A stretch of 64,000 nucleotides of DNA from Eudorina sp. 2006-703-Eu-15 (Eukaryota; Chlorophyta; Chlorophyceae; Chlamydomonadales; Volvocaceae): positions 124,001-188,000 of the forward strand of contig BDSI01000034.1 of NCBI GenBank assembly GCA_003117195.1, read 5' to 3'. A model generated the notes under the pieces. That model was not told where the DNA came from. It searched no databases and was given only the letters and a program-made list of their open reading frames with translations. This document shows positions 1-12,722 of this stretch, piece by piece. The position numbers and the translations under genes were made by a program. The number at the start of each line of letters is the position of its first letter. Positions within the stretch are counted from its first letter, which is position 1.

Positions 1-48
1 CTGGACTAGTGGCGCTTACATGCCATTATGTACATGGCACCATCTCAG

Positions 49-1815
49 GGGATTTGGGCCGCCAGGGCAAGAACTTCGGGAACCAGGCCGCTCAGTACCA
101 GCTTCTGGCCAACCAGAAGGCTCGCGTGGACAAGTCCCTGAACGAGGCGTGTGTGCAGTACGCACTCAGCCAGTGAGTCATATGCTATTGCCACACGGGC
201 GTGGGCCTGGCCACGGGGGGCGGAGAGCTTGAACGCGCATGGCGCAACAGCGGCGAGTCGACTCTCGCCAGCGGCTGGGCGGCTGCGTTTCGAAACACCC
301 ATGCCTGAACCACGCCGCGTGACCCGGGCCGGAGGATGTTGCGAAGGCCATAGGCATGACTTGACAGTGTTCAGCTCGGTTAGAAATCCTGAGCAACCTG
401 TCGCACCTACCGCTGCCGAGATTGGGTTATTTATGGGAGTTTGACCTGGACGGTCCAATTGCCGTACCTCACTGTCGTACACGCGTGACCCGCAGGTTCC
501 TGAACGCGTTTGCAAATCTGCTGATGGGCCTCAACCTCCCCGCCGCTGACGTGCTGGGCGTGCTTGGTCAGATTGCCGGCATGGGTTATGCGGGGTGAGG
601 AGCTCGCAAGCGGAAAACCAAGTTATTCGCCGCAGACGAAGGATGAGACTATTACGGTAGTCCAGCTAGGCCTTGACATGGCTGCAGGAGCCGTGCCGAA
701 GAACAACACCTTGGGTAGAACCGAAACTGTCCACCAGCACAGTTGCCTGGGTGGTGTCCTGCACAGTGCAACGCGAGCACGCCTTGACGCGAGGGCTGAT
801 CCTTCCTCACAGACCTGCCCTGCCTGCCGTACTTGCCGTACCTGCTGCGATTGCCGCTGCCGACCGGCGACTTTGGCTCCCCCGCCCCGCTCTGCTCCAG
901 GCTGAGCCCGATCGGCGCCTCCTACCTGAACGCCTACTGCTGCAACAAGGTCCGTACCTCCGGAATCGACACGAACCTGGGCCCCGGCGACAGCACACTG
1001 TCGTTTGGCGGCATCACCATCGACCTGGGGGGCCTCCTCAACGCCGTTCCCGCCATCGCAACCGGCGGCATCCCCGCAGCCGCCGGCACCGCCCAGCAGC
1101 AGGCCACCAGCGCCGTCAACTCGCTGCTCGGCGGTCTCGGCAACGTGGCCGGGGGTGCTGCCACAGCAGGGCCGCCGACGTGCAACGTCCTGGACTGGCT
1201 GGCGTTCGCGCTCCAGGGGAACAGGCAGCTGGCTAAGCAATTTACCCAACTGATCACAAGCGTAATGGTAAGATAAGGGACGAATCTCGTGCACACGGCC
1301 AGGGTCGGTGTTTCTGTGCTGCGATCATGGCCTGCAGCCTGTGGACTTTGGGTACTGCCGTACGGTTGCACGGCGTCCTGAAGATCACACGCACGGTCAC
1401 ATGCCCTTAGCAAGCTGGTAAGGTAATGTAGTACGATTGGGTGTCCTACGCTGCCAGCAGGGCAGCAGGGCGAGCAGGACATACACTGACGGTGCCGAGG
1501 GGCATACTGAGCCGCTGCCTTTCATTTTTTTTTTCATCATACTAAGATGCTGAGGCAACTTCTTCTCTATGAAGCCAAACGAGATCTGGTGACGAGGGCG
1601 CCATTTTCCTTGCAACACCCCACAGAAGCACCCAAACACCTTAAACCCTAACACCCCGCAGAGGCTACAGACCAGGCTCTTCTCTCAGAGCCTTGGCGGC
1701 GCCAACAAGGCGGCGGGCAAGGCGGCGGACATCGTCAAGCAAGTGGGCAAGACCCCCGGGGGCGCGGTCGCGGCGGCGGCGGACCCGACCCTTGGGGCCC
1801 TGTTGGACGCCACCC

Positions 1816-1852
<37 letters not shown>

Positions 1853-1859
1853 CAAGTGA
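49..1859 (+). CDS. Unrecognised protein, 3' part of a multi-exon gene
   Basis: I do not recognise this protein. Four exons can be proposed: about 49-172 (after a CAG acceptor; starts inside the gene), 496-594 (or ending at 584), 813-1267 and 1662-1859. The first junction (CA at 171-172 plus G at 496) and the last one (1267/1662) keep the frame; the 594/813 junction does not close with the consensus GTGAGG donor, so that boundary is uncertain and a small exon may be missing. The protein is Ala/Gly/Leu-rich, has a CC pair and a Gly-rich stretch in the third exon, and ends with a run of 11 Gln followed by Pro-Lys and TGA at 1857. No transmembrane segment or catalytic motif is obvious in the visible part. 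The start of the gene lies left of the window. Confidence 0.55.
1818..1850 (+). repeat. (CAG)11 coding a polyglutamine run
   Basis: Eleven perfect CAG codons at the C-terminus of the first gene, two codons before its stop. A length-variable coding microsatellite is likely. Confidence 0.9.
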
Positions 1860-4829
1860 TGAGCGGGAAGCAAGGGGGGGAATGAAGGGCGGAGAGGACA
1901 GGGGGCAGGCACACCGCCTGTGTGATTCGAAAAACAGCTATGGTCATGCGAAACCTTTCCTGACCTCGTTTGTACGTGGGAGTGAGTTGCCCCACAGCGC
2001 CAAACTGCTTGGTTGGCGTTCATATCGCAATTTCAGTAATAAGAGTGACACCGTGCCAAGCATGACCTGCGGGCACTGCGACCAACCCCCCTTCTGGTCA
2101 GCTGTGATCAGTGATGGCCAACTCGCGACGACGCTGGCGGACACATGCCCCTCCATGGGCTGGGTGGTGATGTTGTGCGTTCGTGGACCCCCTGCTTTCG
2201 TGAACCCAGGGAATAGGTATTCGCAGTCACGCTCTTAAGTGTGTGTTTTAACAAGAAGCCCACCCATAACCGCCCAGTGTGTGTGTTCAAACTATGCAGC
2301 GGTGATCGATGTCCAGCTGGATCCACTGTAACATCCTTGATTGATTATAGTTACGAGAGCCCCGACCGAGTTGTGTTTGTAAAGGTTAATCGGGTGAGGT
2401 CCCTGACAGGGTTTATAGCTAGCTGTGCACTCGTGCAGGAGCCGAACGTCGGTGTGTCGCATGAGGCGTCGGTCACGGGCCATTGGTGCCGTGACCGTCC
2501 TACATCGCGAATCAGTCAGCAGGTTAGCTTGGTCAGCTCCTTTTTTTTTGCGGGCCCCCCCAGCGTCCCCAAGCCCCGACTGCAGAAAGCCGCTACGCCA
2601 GCGAGTCAGGGCGCTGGGGGCGACTATTAGTCCGGTGCTTGCGCCCGGTGCCTGCGGGATCAGTCTTACAAGGACGCGTCCGAGCTACGCTGCAGACATG
2701 TGGTGCGGTCCTGGGAGGGGTGCAGCGGCAGGAGTTTCGACATATCGCTCCTCCAACAGAGGTGCTTCTTAGCCGGGGCAAGTGGCACTGCTTCTACGAT
2801 GTACTTGCGCGTCTGCCAGCACTGAAAGAGAAATGCGCTCCGCTCCGAAAATCTCCTCCACCGTATTCAGGTCGCAGATAAGAGGGGACTCAACATTGCA
2901 CTTGTGGAGCTTGTCCGGTGCGCCACGGTGGCGCGATTGATATGTGGTGAGGAGGCTGCGGCCGTGACCGATGACCCGCGGGGTCCACTCAAACATCAGT
3001 TATAAAAGTATTGCGAACGTGTGGGGCGCGTGGAGGGCTGCCCCCAGGAACTGCACAAACAGGCAACGGCCAACCCAAATGCCAACCGCTTGCTGCGTCC
3101 GCTGGGGCGCTGGCCAGCTGCGCTTCCAACCGCACGTGGTGTTTGGAGCTTGTCCCCAGGCACACCACTTGTGCCTCTTTGCCCCTCACACATCCCCACA
3201 TCATCCCCTGAACAGAATATGGCGCCGGATTTGTCCAGCTGCATATCAGCACAAGCGCGTCTTCCTCCCCTCCTTCCCCCTTGACAGCCCTTACCCACAG
3301 TACGGAGCCAGCCAACGGCATGTACGGCGCAGTACCGAATCGCCGCCGCCGCTCACCACCCGGTGCTGCCCACCACCCAGAAAGAAACGTTCCCTCGGGC
3401 CCCGCCCGTATCTCCATTTCGCCCGTACACACACCACACGTCCAGCTGTTTTGATTACGGGCCATGTTCCCTTCCCTGCCTTACCCACATCACCGAAACC
3501 CCTGTCCCAGTGTGCTGCAAGAATGCTAGAGCGCAGCGATCGGGTTCAACTGGGAACAGAACAAGTTCATCAAAGGGCCACCAGAGCAACTGCCCGCACA
3601 CCGAGACCGTGACGCACCCTGTGCCTTGTCAGCGCGCGCAAAAGCAAGGCCCCTCCGGTCCAGCGGCCCTTGTGCTCAGTTTCGAGTACGTAATGGGGCA
3701 AGGCGGCTTTTGTCGTGTCAACGGCAACGTCCAAGCCATGTCCAACAACCAAGTCACATGCTCGTACACGCGAGCACGACACGTCAGCGCACTGTACACA
3801 CACCTTTGTATGCAGCATTACACATCATAATCCCACTCGACATATGTACAACGGTTGCAACCGACCACCCACATTACACACCAAAAGAACCCGTTGGCTC
3901 TGCCCTGCTTCTCTTCGGGCCTGGAGCTCACTGCAACGATCACTAATGGCATCACCCGATGCCGGTGTAGGAAGGGTCAAAAGTGGGTGCTCGTCCAAAC
4001 AGCACAAACACGTAACCCACACGCGCGTAGGACACACTGTCGTACAGTCTGGTCGGGTCCTGAAAAGCGATCCCCAGAGCAGGGACCCACCATGTACTTC
4101 CTACCCGGGCGGCGCCACCCATTCTCCCCCTCCCTCGCCCCGGAATCTGAGCGGCTGTGAGGCCCTCCACCTATGTATGGGCAGCAGGTCACCCACAACC
4201 GCACCCTCCTATCACCCCAATGGCACTGATGCCAAACGCCCACCACCAGGTGTAGTACAGCTCCCAGAGGAGCAGTCGTCCTCGGGTCGGGTTCCCCACC
4301 GTGTGCCGGCCCCTCGCTACCCAAACCCCACAAGCCCACAACAACGGCATAGAAAATAGATCGCGCCGTTGCGCCCTCCTGCCTCGCAACGGTTGCAAAC
4401 GTGCGATCGGCGGAGGGCGGAGTGGCTGGAGATGTCCGGCAGCAGGCCGCCGCCGCCGCCGGACCCAGGCCGCTGCCGCATCCGGACGGGGCGACGTCAG
4501 CTCTGCCCAGCACCACTGACTGACGTCCATTGGATCCACGATGCACCACCAACCGCACCCACCGGCCGCGCTTCAACGGCTCGCCGCCAGTCGCGGCCCT
4601 CTGTCCACAAGCGCGGCTGCGCCCCCCGCTGCACACACCCCTCATGCATTGGGGTTCTCTGCCTCGTGGCGGCAGCCCCTGCGGAGTCGGTTGGACCTGT
4701 CCTGCCGAGACAGGGGGGCCGCAGAGCCCAACAGCAGGCGGGGGGGCAGGCGTCCAGCGCGGCAGCCGGTGCACACGACGCACCTCGCCGCAACGCACCG
4801 CACGGGTTGGGAGCTTGTTGCCCCCTCCA
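1860..4829. other. Intergenic region between convergent genes
   Basis: No convincing exon was found between the stop of the first gene (+) and the stop of the HRGP gene (-). The region holds fragments of the interspersed TGTAA-ended repeat (near 2318-2341 and 2901-2998), a microsatellite-flanked element (2239-2290) and otherwise GC-rich sequence with open frames on both strands that show no protein-like composition. It should contain the 3' UTRs of both neighbours. Confidence 0.6.
2901..2998 (+). repeat. Fragment of TGTAA-ended interspersed repeat (family R1)
   Basis: About 98 bp similar to the right end of the full copies at 57939-58290 and 59142-59495, including the CTTGTGGAGC box, the GGTGGCG box and the terminal GACCCGCGGGGTCC box. 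The last bases have decayed (CACTCAAACATC instead of CGCTGTAACATC). Confidence 0.7.
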
Positions 4830-7800
4830 TCACCCAGCCGACGCCGCGGCGGTGGCGGCGGCGGCGGCAGGCGCGACTGCCGCTGTCGGCTCCGTGGGCG
4901 CTCCGAAGGTCTGCGCATCTTCCCTGGCAGCTCCCTCGCTCGTCATCCGTACACATTGGTTGCGTCCGGAACGCCGTACTGAGTGACGTACTGCGGGTGG
5001 GCGAGCGGATGCGAGCAGACGTGAGCGGGTAGCAAAGTGTGTTCAGAATCTGCTGCAAGGTAGAGGAGCACCTAGAGGACCCCAAGCGTGTGCCGGGCAT
5101 TATATCAGGCCTAATCCCTTACTCCTTACTGACACGAACTGGAATCGCTATGCTGGATGAGCAGTTGGGCACTTGGGCTGGTTTGTTTCTGGGGGCCCCT
5201 AACCCCTAACCCCTATATCCTAACCCCTAACCCATAACGTTCCTGGTTTACCAAGTCCTGGTGACTTGAAGGCAATGAGTGTGCCAGCATGAGTGTGGCA
5301 TAGGGCACATGGAAGGCGAGCGGTACATGACGCGACGCGACACCGGCTTGAGGGCTTGGAGGCCTGAAGGACGGGTGCTCCGGCTCGGCACTCCCGGATC
5401 ACAGCCGCTGGGGCAGACCAGACAGCCACCCCCACTGCACCGTGTCGCTGTACCCTGGGGCTGTATGTGCAGCGGCGACCTACCGGCGAGGCGATGACGT
5501 TGCTGGGCACGATGTGCGCGTACTTGCGCGCCCAAGCAAAGTCGTCCATAACCACCACCTTGGTCATCTGCGGGGGCAGGTCAGGGCAGGGCAGGCCAGG
5601 TCAGGGCAAAGTCAAAGAACGGAGATGCAGCACACAGTGGCGAGTCGGCCTCGGGTGCATGTGCTTGAGGTGCATGTGCTTGAGGTGCATGTGCCGCAGT
5701 ACATGCAGCCCCTCCTCTCTGAAGGTGCCGTGGCGACCTCATGGGCCCCCTTTCTGAAGTCGTTTTTATCTTGCCCGTGGGTGAGTGGGCGACGGGGCAT
5801 GCCCGTCGCCACTTACAGAGAGCGTACACCGAGCTGGACGTGTGTGGCAACAAATGTCGCATCATGGCCGGTGGCTGTGTGCTATCGGCCGTGCAAGGGC
5901 ACGCGCATCGCCACACGCACACACAAACACGCGCGCGGATCTCTTTTGCACACACACATATACACTTGGGCGGTTCTGGGTTGGTTTCTCATTCAATACA
6001 TTTGCACGCACGCACCGCCTTTCTGGTCGTTTCGGGCGGGTTTCCAACAACGGCCAAACACACACCGCACCCTCTCCGCCTGCCTGCCTCTCCTCACTAA
6101 CACAGCGTGCACCGCTGCAACCTACCCTGCCGCGGCGCGAGTAGAGCAACGCCATGATGGCAAGCCCGATCAGGATCAGGCCGCCCAAGATGATGCCGAT
6201 GATGGCGCCCACCGCGTCGGCGCCGCACAGCACCCCCAGCCGCGGCTGGGGGCAGTTCTTGGGGGGGCTGGGGATGGGCTCCACCACCCCCGGGACGACG
6301 ATGACCACCTCCGTGGCGGTGAGGCCCAGCGCGCCCGCGAGGGTGCTGGTGAGGCGCGTCTCCGAGACGATGAGGTTGGCTAGGGAGGAGGTGGAGGGGT
6401 TGCGGATGACGAGCTCGACGGCGGCGGCCTCCGTCAGATTGTTGGCGGCGGGGTTCGTCACCTGAGGGGATCAACAAACCGTATTTTGACGGACCATAGG
6501 TATTGAAGGATCACGGGCGGACGTGTTGGATTGCTGCTGGATTGTTAGATTCGTATATGTAACGATAATTAGTAAGTAATCGTTACGAGGTGGACCCGAA
6601 CGATGATGGTTTGCATGGGGGATTTGCGTGTTGCGTGTTGGAGGATGTGCCCGGTGCAGTGAGTGCGGTGAGGAGGCGACGGCTGTCGCCGATGGGGCAC
6701 GCACGGGGTCCACTGTAACATCAGTTTTACTGCCCGAATGGTTCGGGGCTGATGAGATTGGGGGCTGGGGCCGGCTGGGTGCGACACAGGTGGATCCACA
6801 GGTCTCATGGTGCCGCGGGGAGGTGGTTTCGGAGCCAGCGTGCGCAGAGGGTCCGAGCTACACCACAGGTTCTGGGTTCCGAACCGGGGCGCCTTGTGTT
6901 CCGAACCGGGAAAAGCCAAAGGGCGGTGGAATGTGCAATGTCCACTGGGGGCTTGACGGGTAAGCATCACCGTGCCGCGCCACACGGGGTTGGGGTTTAG
7001 CGGGTGTGTGCTTTGGTCGATTGCTCAGCGGCCCTGAGCGGCAGAGCACCACCGCCGGAGCCCGGATCGGTCCACATGGGCGGCCTCTTCGGATTTCTCT
7101 GTTTCTCCCCAATTATGTTCCGAGTTTTCCCCCGATTTTTTATTTGAATTTCTCCTTAATGCCTGTGGACTGACTTACCGTCCAGCCGCTGAGTGTCACA
7201 TCCTTTTGGAACATGTTGAGCACCAATTGGATGTTGTTGGTTTGGTCGTCGATCAAGATCTGTACGGCCATCTCCACGCCGCCGTCCGGCACGGCAGGTC
7301 CGCCCGGGTTGGCCGCCGCGGTCGGGTAGTACGGCACCACGGTGCCCGGGCCGTACGACGTGACGCAAGCGGTGTCGATGTAGGTGCAGTTGGGCAGTGC
7401 CAGCTCGATGCACAGCGTACTTGCGACGTACAGCTCGAGCGCCGTGTCGCAGTACGTAGGTACGAGAGGTACGAGCACGTACACAGCCGCGATGTACTGC
7501 GCAATAAGTTTGACGTCGATGTCGGCCGTGGGGATATTGAACTCGCGGGCGATCCCAGAATCGATCGCGGTCAACTGACTGGTGGTTGGAATGAACGGGA
7601 TGCCGTACCCGATCCGCAACTGAAACCCCTGGCCGACGTTGTAGGTCTTTGGCTCGGGGCTCGGCGGGCGGAAGGGGCTCGGCGGTCGCGGCGGCCGGGG
7701 CGACGGCGGCGACGGCGGTGGTGATGGCGGCGGCGGTGATGGTGGCGGCGGCGATGGGGGCGGCGGTGATGGGGGCGGTGGAGATGGGGGGGGCGGAGAC

Positions 7801-9152
7801 GGCGGCGGAGGTGAGGGTGGTGGAGGCGGCGGCGGCGGTGGGAATGTGGCCAGGGGTGGGAACGGCGGCACCCGGGGTTGGGGTGGGAAGGGTGGGAAAG
7901 GCGGGAAGGGCGGCGCGCGGGGAAACACGAGGGGTGGCGGTGGAGGGTTACGAGGAGATGGCGGCGGAGGTGGCGGCGAGGGTGAGGGCGGCGGTGCCGG
8001 TGGTGAAGGTGGTGAGGGTGGCGGGGCTGGCGGCGTGGGCGGCGTTGGTGGCGACGGCGGGGGTGAAGGCGGTGACGGCGGAGCGGGAGGCGACGGCGGC
8101 GGCGCCGGTGGTGCAGGCGGGGCCGGAGGCGGTGGAGACGGCGGCGGCGACGGCGACGGCGGCGGGGCTGGCGGGGAAGGAGGGCTGGGCGGCGGTGGCG
8201 GCGGGCTCGGCGGTGATGGATCTGGAGGTGGCGGCGACGGCGGCGGCGACGGTGGCGGCGACGGCGGGGAGGGTGCTGGTGGTGCCGGCGGTGGCGGCGG
8301 TGATGGCGGCGACGGCGGTTGTGGCGGCGGCGACGGTGGACTTGGCGGTGACGGCGGACCAATCGAGCCAGGCGCCAGAGGCGGTTTCGGAGGCGGTGAC
8401 GGAGGCGATGGTAAGGTCGGGGGTGGCAGCGGCAATGGCGGATTCGGAGGTGGCGGTGGCGGCGGAGGTCGCGGCGGCGGCGGAGGAGGCGACGATGCTG
8501 GCGTCGGCGGCGGCGGAGGCGACGGGGGATCCGGTGGCGGCGGCGGCGGCGGCGACGGCGGCCGCGGCGACGGCGGGTTACCCGGCGGCGGAAACGGCGG
8601 CGGGGCGCTCTGCCCCGGCTGCAGCGGCGGTATGGGCGGCCGTGGCGGCGGCCGTGGCGGGGAGGGCGGGCGCGGCGGCGGATTCGGCGGGATGTTGGGT
8701 GGGAAGGGCGTCACCGGCGGGCGCGGCGGCGACGGTGGCGACGGCGGCGGGGAGGGCGTGCTGGGGCCGGACACGGTGCAGGACGCCACGCCGTCGCAGC
8801 CCACGTCTATGAGGGTCTTGCCGTCCTGGCTGCAGAGGATCATGTCCAGGGAGGTGTACGTCAGCTGGGGCGGCGTCACGCACTTGGGGCACCAGGTGTT
8901 GAAGAGGCACAACGACGTCTGGTAGCGGTACGTGCAGTTGGTTGTGATCCAGTCGCTGAGCATCGGCATCGGCGGGCACTCGGCTGCCGCCGGCGGCAGG
9001 ACCGTCGCCGCCAGCAGCACCAGCGCGGCGGCCAGCAGGCCGCCGCCGCCGCCGCCGCCGCTGCTGCTGCCTGGCCGCCACCGCTTCGCCGCCGCACAAT
9101 CCCCCGGCACGATTCTTGCCGCCGTGCCGCTGCTGGCTGTATCGCACGTCAT
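4830..9152 (-). CDS. Membrane-anchored proline-rich HRGP (pherophorin-like) with short cytoplasmic tail
   Basis: Likely an extracellular-matrix or cell-wall glycoprotein tethered to the plasma membrane. Four exons on the minus strand, all joined in phase 0: 9152-7179, 6461-6126, 5567-5484, 4910-4830 (stop TGA at 4832-4830), giving about 824 residues. The chosen Met (9152) precedes a hydrophobic signal segment (LLAAALVLLAATV). A Cys-rich N-terminal domain follows (to about residue 127), then about 370 residues of Ser-Pro2-5 repeats (130-500), typical of HRGP stalks hydroxylated and glycosylated in the secretory pathway. A globular ectodomain with paired Cys follows (500-740), then one strong transmembrane helix (about 742-765) followed by SRRGR and a tail of about 55 residues ending in an Ala-rich stretch. 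The frame stays open upstream to 10613, so a longer N-terminus is possible. The tail and anchor are unusual for secreted pherophorins. Confidence 0.75.
5655..5694. repeat. 15-bp tandem repeat in HRGP intron
   Basis: GTGCATGTGCTTGAG repeated about 2.6 times, within the intron between the transmembrane exon and the first tail exon of the HRGP gene. Confidence 0.75.
6660..6725 (+). repeat. R1 repeat, short 3'-end fragment
   Basis: Matches only the right end of R1 (TGAGGAGGC, GGCTGTC, GGGGTCC then CACTGTAACATC). It lies inside the HRGP intron at 6462-7178, in antisense orientation to the gene. Confidence 0.65.
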
Positions 9153-10613
9153 GACGTGTCGTGCTGCGGGGTGCTGCCACCGGCCTCGGAGTGAGGGGTG
9201 CGGGGCGGGGCATTGGCGGCCAGCCGCCGCTTCCCCGACTTGTGAGGGGCAGCTCGATACACCGCTGCTGATGCAGGCACCGCACCGGTTCCCGCCGGAG
9301 GCCCCGCAGATAACATCCCCCTCACCCAGCTGCCGCGGCTGTCCGTATTGCAGTTGTTGTTGCTGCTGCTGCGGTTGCTGCTGCTGGGGCTGCTGCTGCT
9401 GTGGTTGCGTGCCGCTCGGTCGGGCCTCCGAGGAACACTCCGGGCAGGGCGACGCCCCGTACACGTCAGCGCTACGGACCGGTGGGTCCCCTGGAGCTGT
9501 TGCTCCCGCGGCGACCTGCGGCGGGGAGACCACGGCCGCCGCAACCGCGCCTCCGCCTCCGCCGCCGGCGTGACGTCCGCCACCGGCTGCCTCGCAGGCG
9601 GCCCCTTTCTCGACCTCCGCACCGCCCTCCGCCCAGGCGCCGCCACGGACCGCCGTTCGGCACGCACAGCAAAGGCTGCCGTCATTGCCCACCCGAGCTC
9701 CGCCGCAGCTGCTGGTGCTGCCATGGCCGCCTCTCCTGCCTCCCCTGCCGCCGCCTTCGCCGCAGCTGCTGGTGCTCATTCCGCGCACACCGTCGGCGCC
9801 TGCCCCCGGGGGGATCAGCCGGGGCAACAGCGACGATGGCGTTGGTGGCGGGGTGACCGGGCTGCCTGTGCGGCCCTCTGCTGCATGGGGCTGGTGTCCG
9901 GCGCCTGGGTGGCCCGTCCGCGTCTCGGTCAACGTCGCCGAGTGGCTGCAGCAACGACACGATGTCGATGTGGACGCTTGAGTGGACGCCGCGTCGGGTG
10001 GCGGATGGACGGGTCGTCCGGCTGGGTGTTTAGATGGGACAGCAGCTGATGAAGCTGAAGTTGCGGGGGCGTGGAGGGAGGGTTGATGCTGGCTCGGGAG
10101 GCTGAGGGCGTCGCTTCGCAGCGCATGCCCGCCGTCCATTGTCGCGTTGTCTGTTACCTTGCTGCTGCTGCTGCTGCAGCAGCAGGAGCGGAAGGAGCAG
10201 CAGCAGCAGCAGCGGCCGCTATAAGGGCGGGCCGCTGCTGTGGCAGGGCAGCTGCGGCTGATGGCGGGCTGCTGGGACGGGCCTTGGCTGCTTCCGCGAA
10301 ATGAATCGCCCTCGAGAACAGCGCAAGATGCGGCGCACAAGGACTGCATCGTAGTAGTGGGGCCGGGTATCAAGGGAATTTGGTGGCCCGGCCGACGGGC
10401 CCGTGGGCCCGTCTGTTTGAGCGTATCCTCCGCTACAGAGGCTGCTGCTGCTGCTGCTGCAAAAGCGCTGGAGGATGGGCGGTGCTGTCCGGAGGGGGAC
10501 GTCGGGCTCCGGGCCGCACTGTACCCGGACGGCGTCGCTTTGCGTCGCCGCCTGCCTGTCGCGGAGTAGAAGGGATCGTTTGGACGACATCTTAGTTCTA
10601 ATTCGATCTTCAT
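9153..10613 (-). other. Open low-complexity frame upstream of the HRGP start
   Basis: The HRGP reading frame remains open for 487 codons upstream of the signal-peptide Met, to an ATG at 10613. Its translation is Ser/Gly/Gln/Ala-rich, with two Gln-Pro-rich patches from CAG/CTG runs near 9340-9420 and 10160-10215. It may be a 5' UTR/promoter region in GC-rich DNA that is open by chance, or a genuine N-terminal extension that would bury the signal sequence internally. I favour the non-coding reading because the hydrophobic segment looks like a secretory signal. Confidence 0.4.
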
Positions 10614-11884
10614 ATGATCGTAAAATTGGGATTTGTGTGATGAGATCAGCGCGTTGTCCGACCTATGCGTGTCGACTACCGGTCAACACATGCGAGCAGC
10701 AGCCGACGCGATAAACAGCCACAAGCGGAGGACCATACATAAAAGTATGCGTCGTAATTACATTGAACAAAAAATGGAGTTTGCTCTCACCTAATAGTGT
10801 GCTTGATGTATTGTTGACTGCGTCATAGTCATATGCTCGTGGAGCTCCTCGCGGATAAACTTCGGCGACTCATCCCCTCCTTGTATATAAAGTTCAATTC
10901 GTGTTACTACACGTCCAAAATTTGCAGGGTGTTCCCGAGAATGAAATCTGCGTTAGCGGTTGTATGCACGGCTGCCCTAACGGGCTACCGGTCGCCAATG
11001 AGCTCCAGTTCACTTAAGAAAATCACATTATGCTGAATGACATAGTCAGCGCAATTTGGGTCAGAGGATGGGTTAGTTGTGGCTTCACGCTGTAGTGCAA
11101 TTTTGGTGCAAGTTCTTGTCAAGCCCATCAATACCAGTCAATGATACAATCTAAAGCTAGTACCGGATCGTTCTCGCCCTCTGCGCTGCCTCATTGTGGA
11201 GGTGCAGCATTTGTACGGCCTCGGCGGGCGGTTTAGTTTTGTACCAGGTTTCCCAAAAATACTTTTGCTAGATTGACATTGCAAAGGTCAGAAATCTGGG
11301 GTCCTAGGCTGTCCTCAAGCAGAATTGGGGCCAAGTGAGTCTTAAACATCTTCACCCTCTTAAAAGCAGGGCCCCAGACGAGACTGATGCCAGCAAGTAA
11401 TTATCGTTATCATTGGCTCCAAGTTGATATTGACATTCCTTGTGTCGAAATGTTGAACACACTCTGAGTTAGACTACAGCCGCAATCTCACTGATATTCT
11501 CTTTCGCATTTGCATGAGGGGATGCTTCTAAATTTTTTACATCAACCTTTATATGATGAAAGTGGTTTTTGCAGTGCGATTTTGGCTATGCTACGACGCC
11601 ATACGTACGTTGAACCGTGTGCCCTAAGCCTGCTTGCAAGTTTCTTTGTTTTTACAAGGAGCTATGTTAACTCATACTATGCCAAAACTCCGACGAGATT
11701 AGCCCAAACATACGACTCTTGCATCACGAAGTATTCACCGCTGCAACCGCGTACATTTTTCACTCAATAAAGTTGCAGTTAATGATCGCATAACATTGCC
11801 TCGAGTCCTCACGAAAGTTTAGGCGCAGAAGCTTCCCGAACCAAACCATTTGAGAGCCCGCGGCAGAACATACCAGCACTCAAA
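10614..11884. other. AT-rich gene-poor region
   Basis: Composition changes sharply here to about half A+T, compared with the GC-rich flanks. No exon, repeat copy or RNA gene was recognised. It separates the 5' ends of the divergent HRGP (-) and NhaD antiporter (+) genes, so it must contain their promoters, or it could be an old insertion. Confidence 0.5.
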
Positions 11885-12352
11885 ATGGACTGCAAATGCC
11901 GAATCATGCGCGGGGGGCCGGGCAGACGCTTGAGAGTTGCGCCGGCCGTGTCGTCTCCGCTTCTCCGGGGCGTCCGTGTCTCACCAGCGGCGATAGGCGG
12001 CGAGCAGCAGGCAAGGCCGCTCAAGCCTGCCCGCAACCGGCCCCCAGGGCCTTATGCGGGTCGCCCCCTCTCAATCGGGGATAAGGGGAAGCTCGCACAG
12101 GGCCGACAGGAAGAAGTGTTCTTTTGATGCGCACCGGGCGGCTGGGTGGGTGGAAACACAACAGGGTTGGGCCCGTATCCAGGAGGCGCTCCCGCAACCA
12201 CTGGGGGCTGATGCGCCAAAACAACGCCGGTTGCGATAACAACCCATGGCTATGTGACTGTGTGTGCATGTCTTTTTGACGACCCCCTTACCTCCTGCCG
12301 TATCCGTGCCGCCCTGCGCTGTGTGCTCCCTCGGGCCTTCACCTCCTTGCAG

Positions 12353-12679
12353 CGCTCTCCGATCGCCGCCACAGCGCCCTCTCAGCCCCCCACATCCAGC
12401 AGCAATGATCCGCCCGGGACCGCCACCTCCACCATCGCACCCACCATCACCCCGACCACCAACACCTCCACCATCGCACCCACCGCGGCCCCTGCGCCGC
12501 CGCCGCTGGCTTCCAACGAGTACCTGCAATCCCTGGAGCCCGGACCTGCACCCGCCAGCCCCGAACAGGACCAGCAGGACGCAGGGCGCCTGGTGGGGGT
12601 CTGTGCCGCTGTGGCGGCGCTGGCGCTGGTCACGGAGTTCAACAAGGGCTGGATCGGCAACCACCAGGTGGGTCTTTTT

Positions 12680-12722
<43 letters not shown>

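Noticed and set aside
3977..4918. 313-codon minus-strand ORF
   Set aside because: Runs through the last HRGP exon in a different frame; Arg/Pro-biased composition typical of GC-rich chance frames.
5197..5236. CCCCTAACCCCTAACCC telomere-like repeats
   Set aside because: Only a few degenerate units, not the TTTTAGGG type reported for Chlamydomonas; they lie in an HRGP intron.
7846..8925. Long Gly/Ala-rich plus-strand ORFs (359 and 387 codons)
   Set aside because: Antisense shadows of the Ser-Pro repeats of the HRGP gene; the minus strand has the signal peptide, Cys domain and splice sites.
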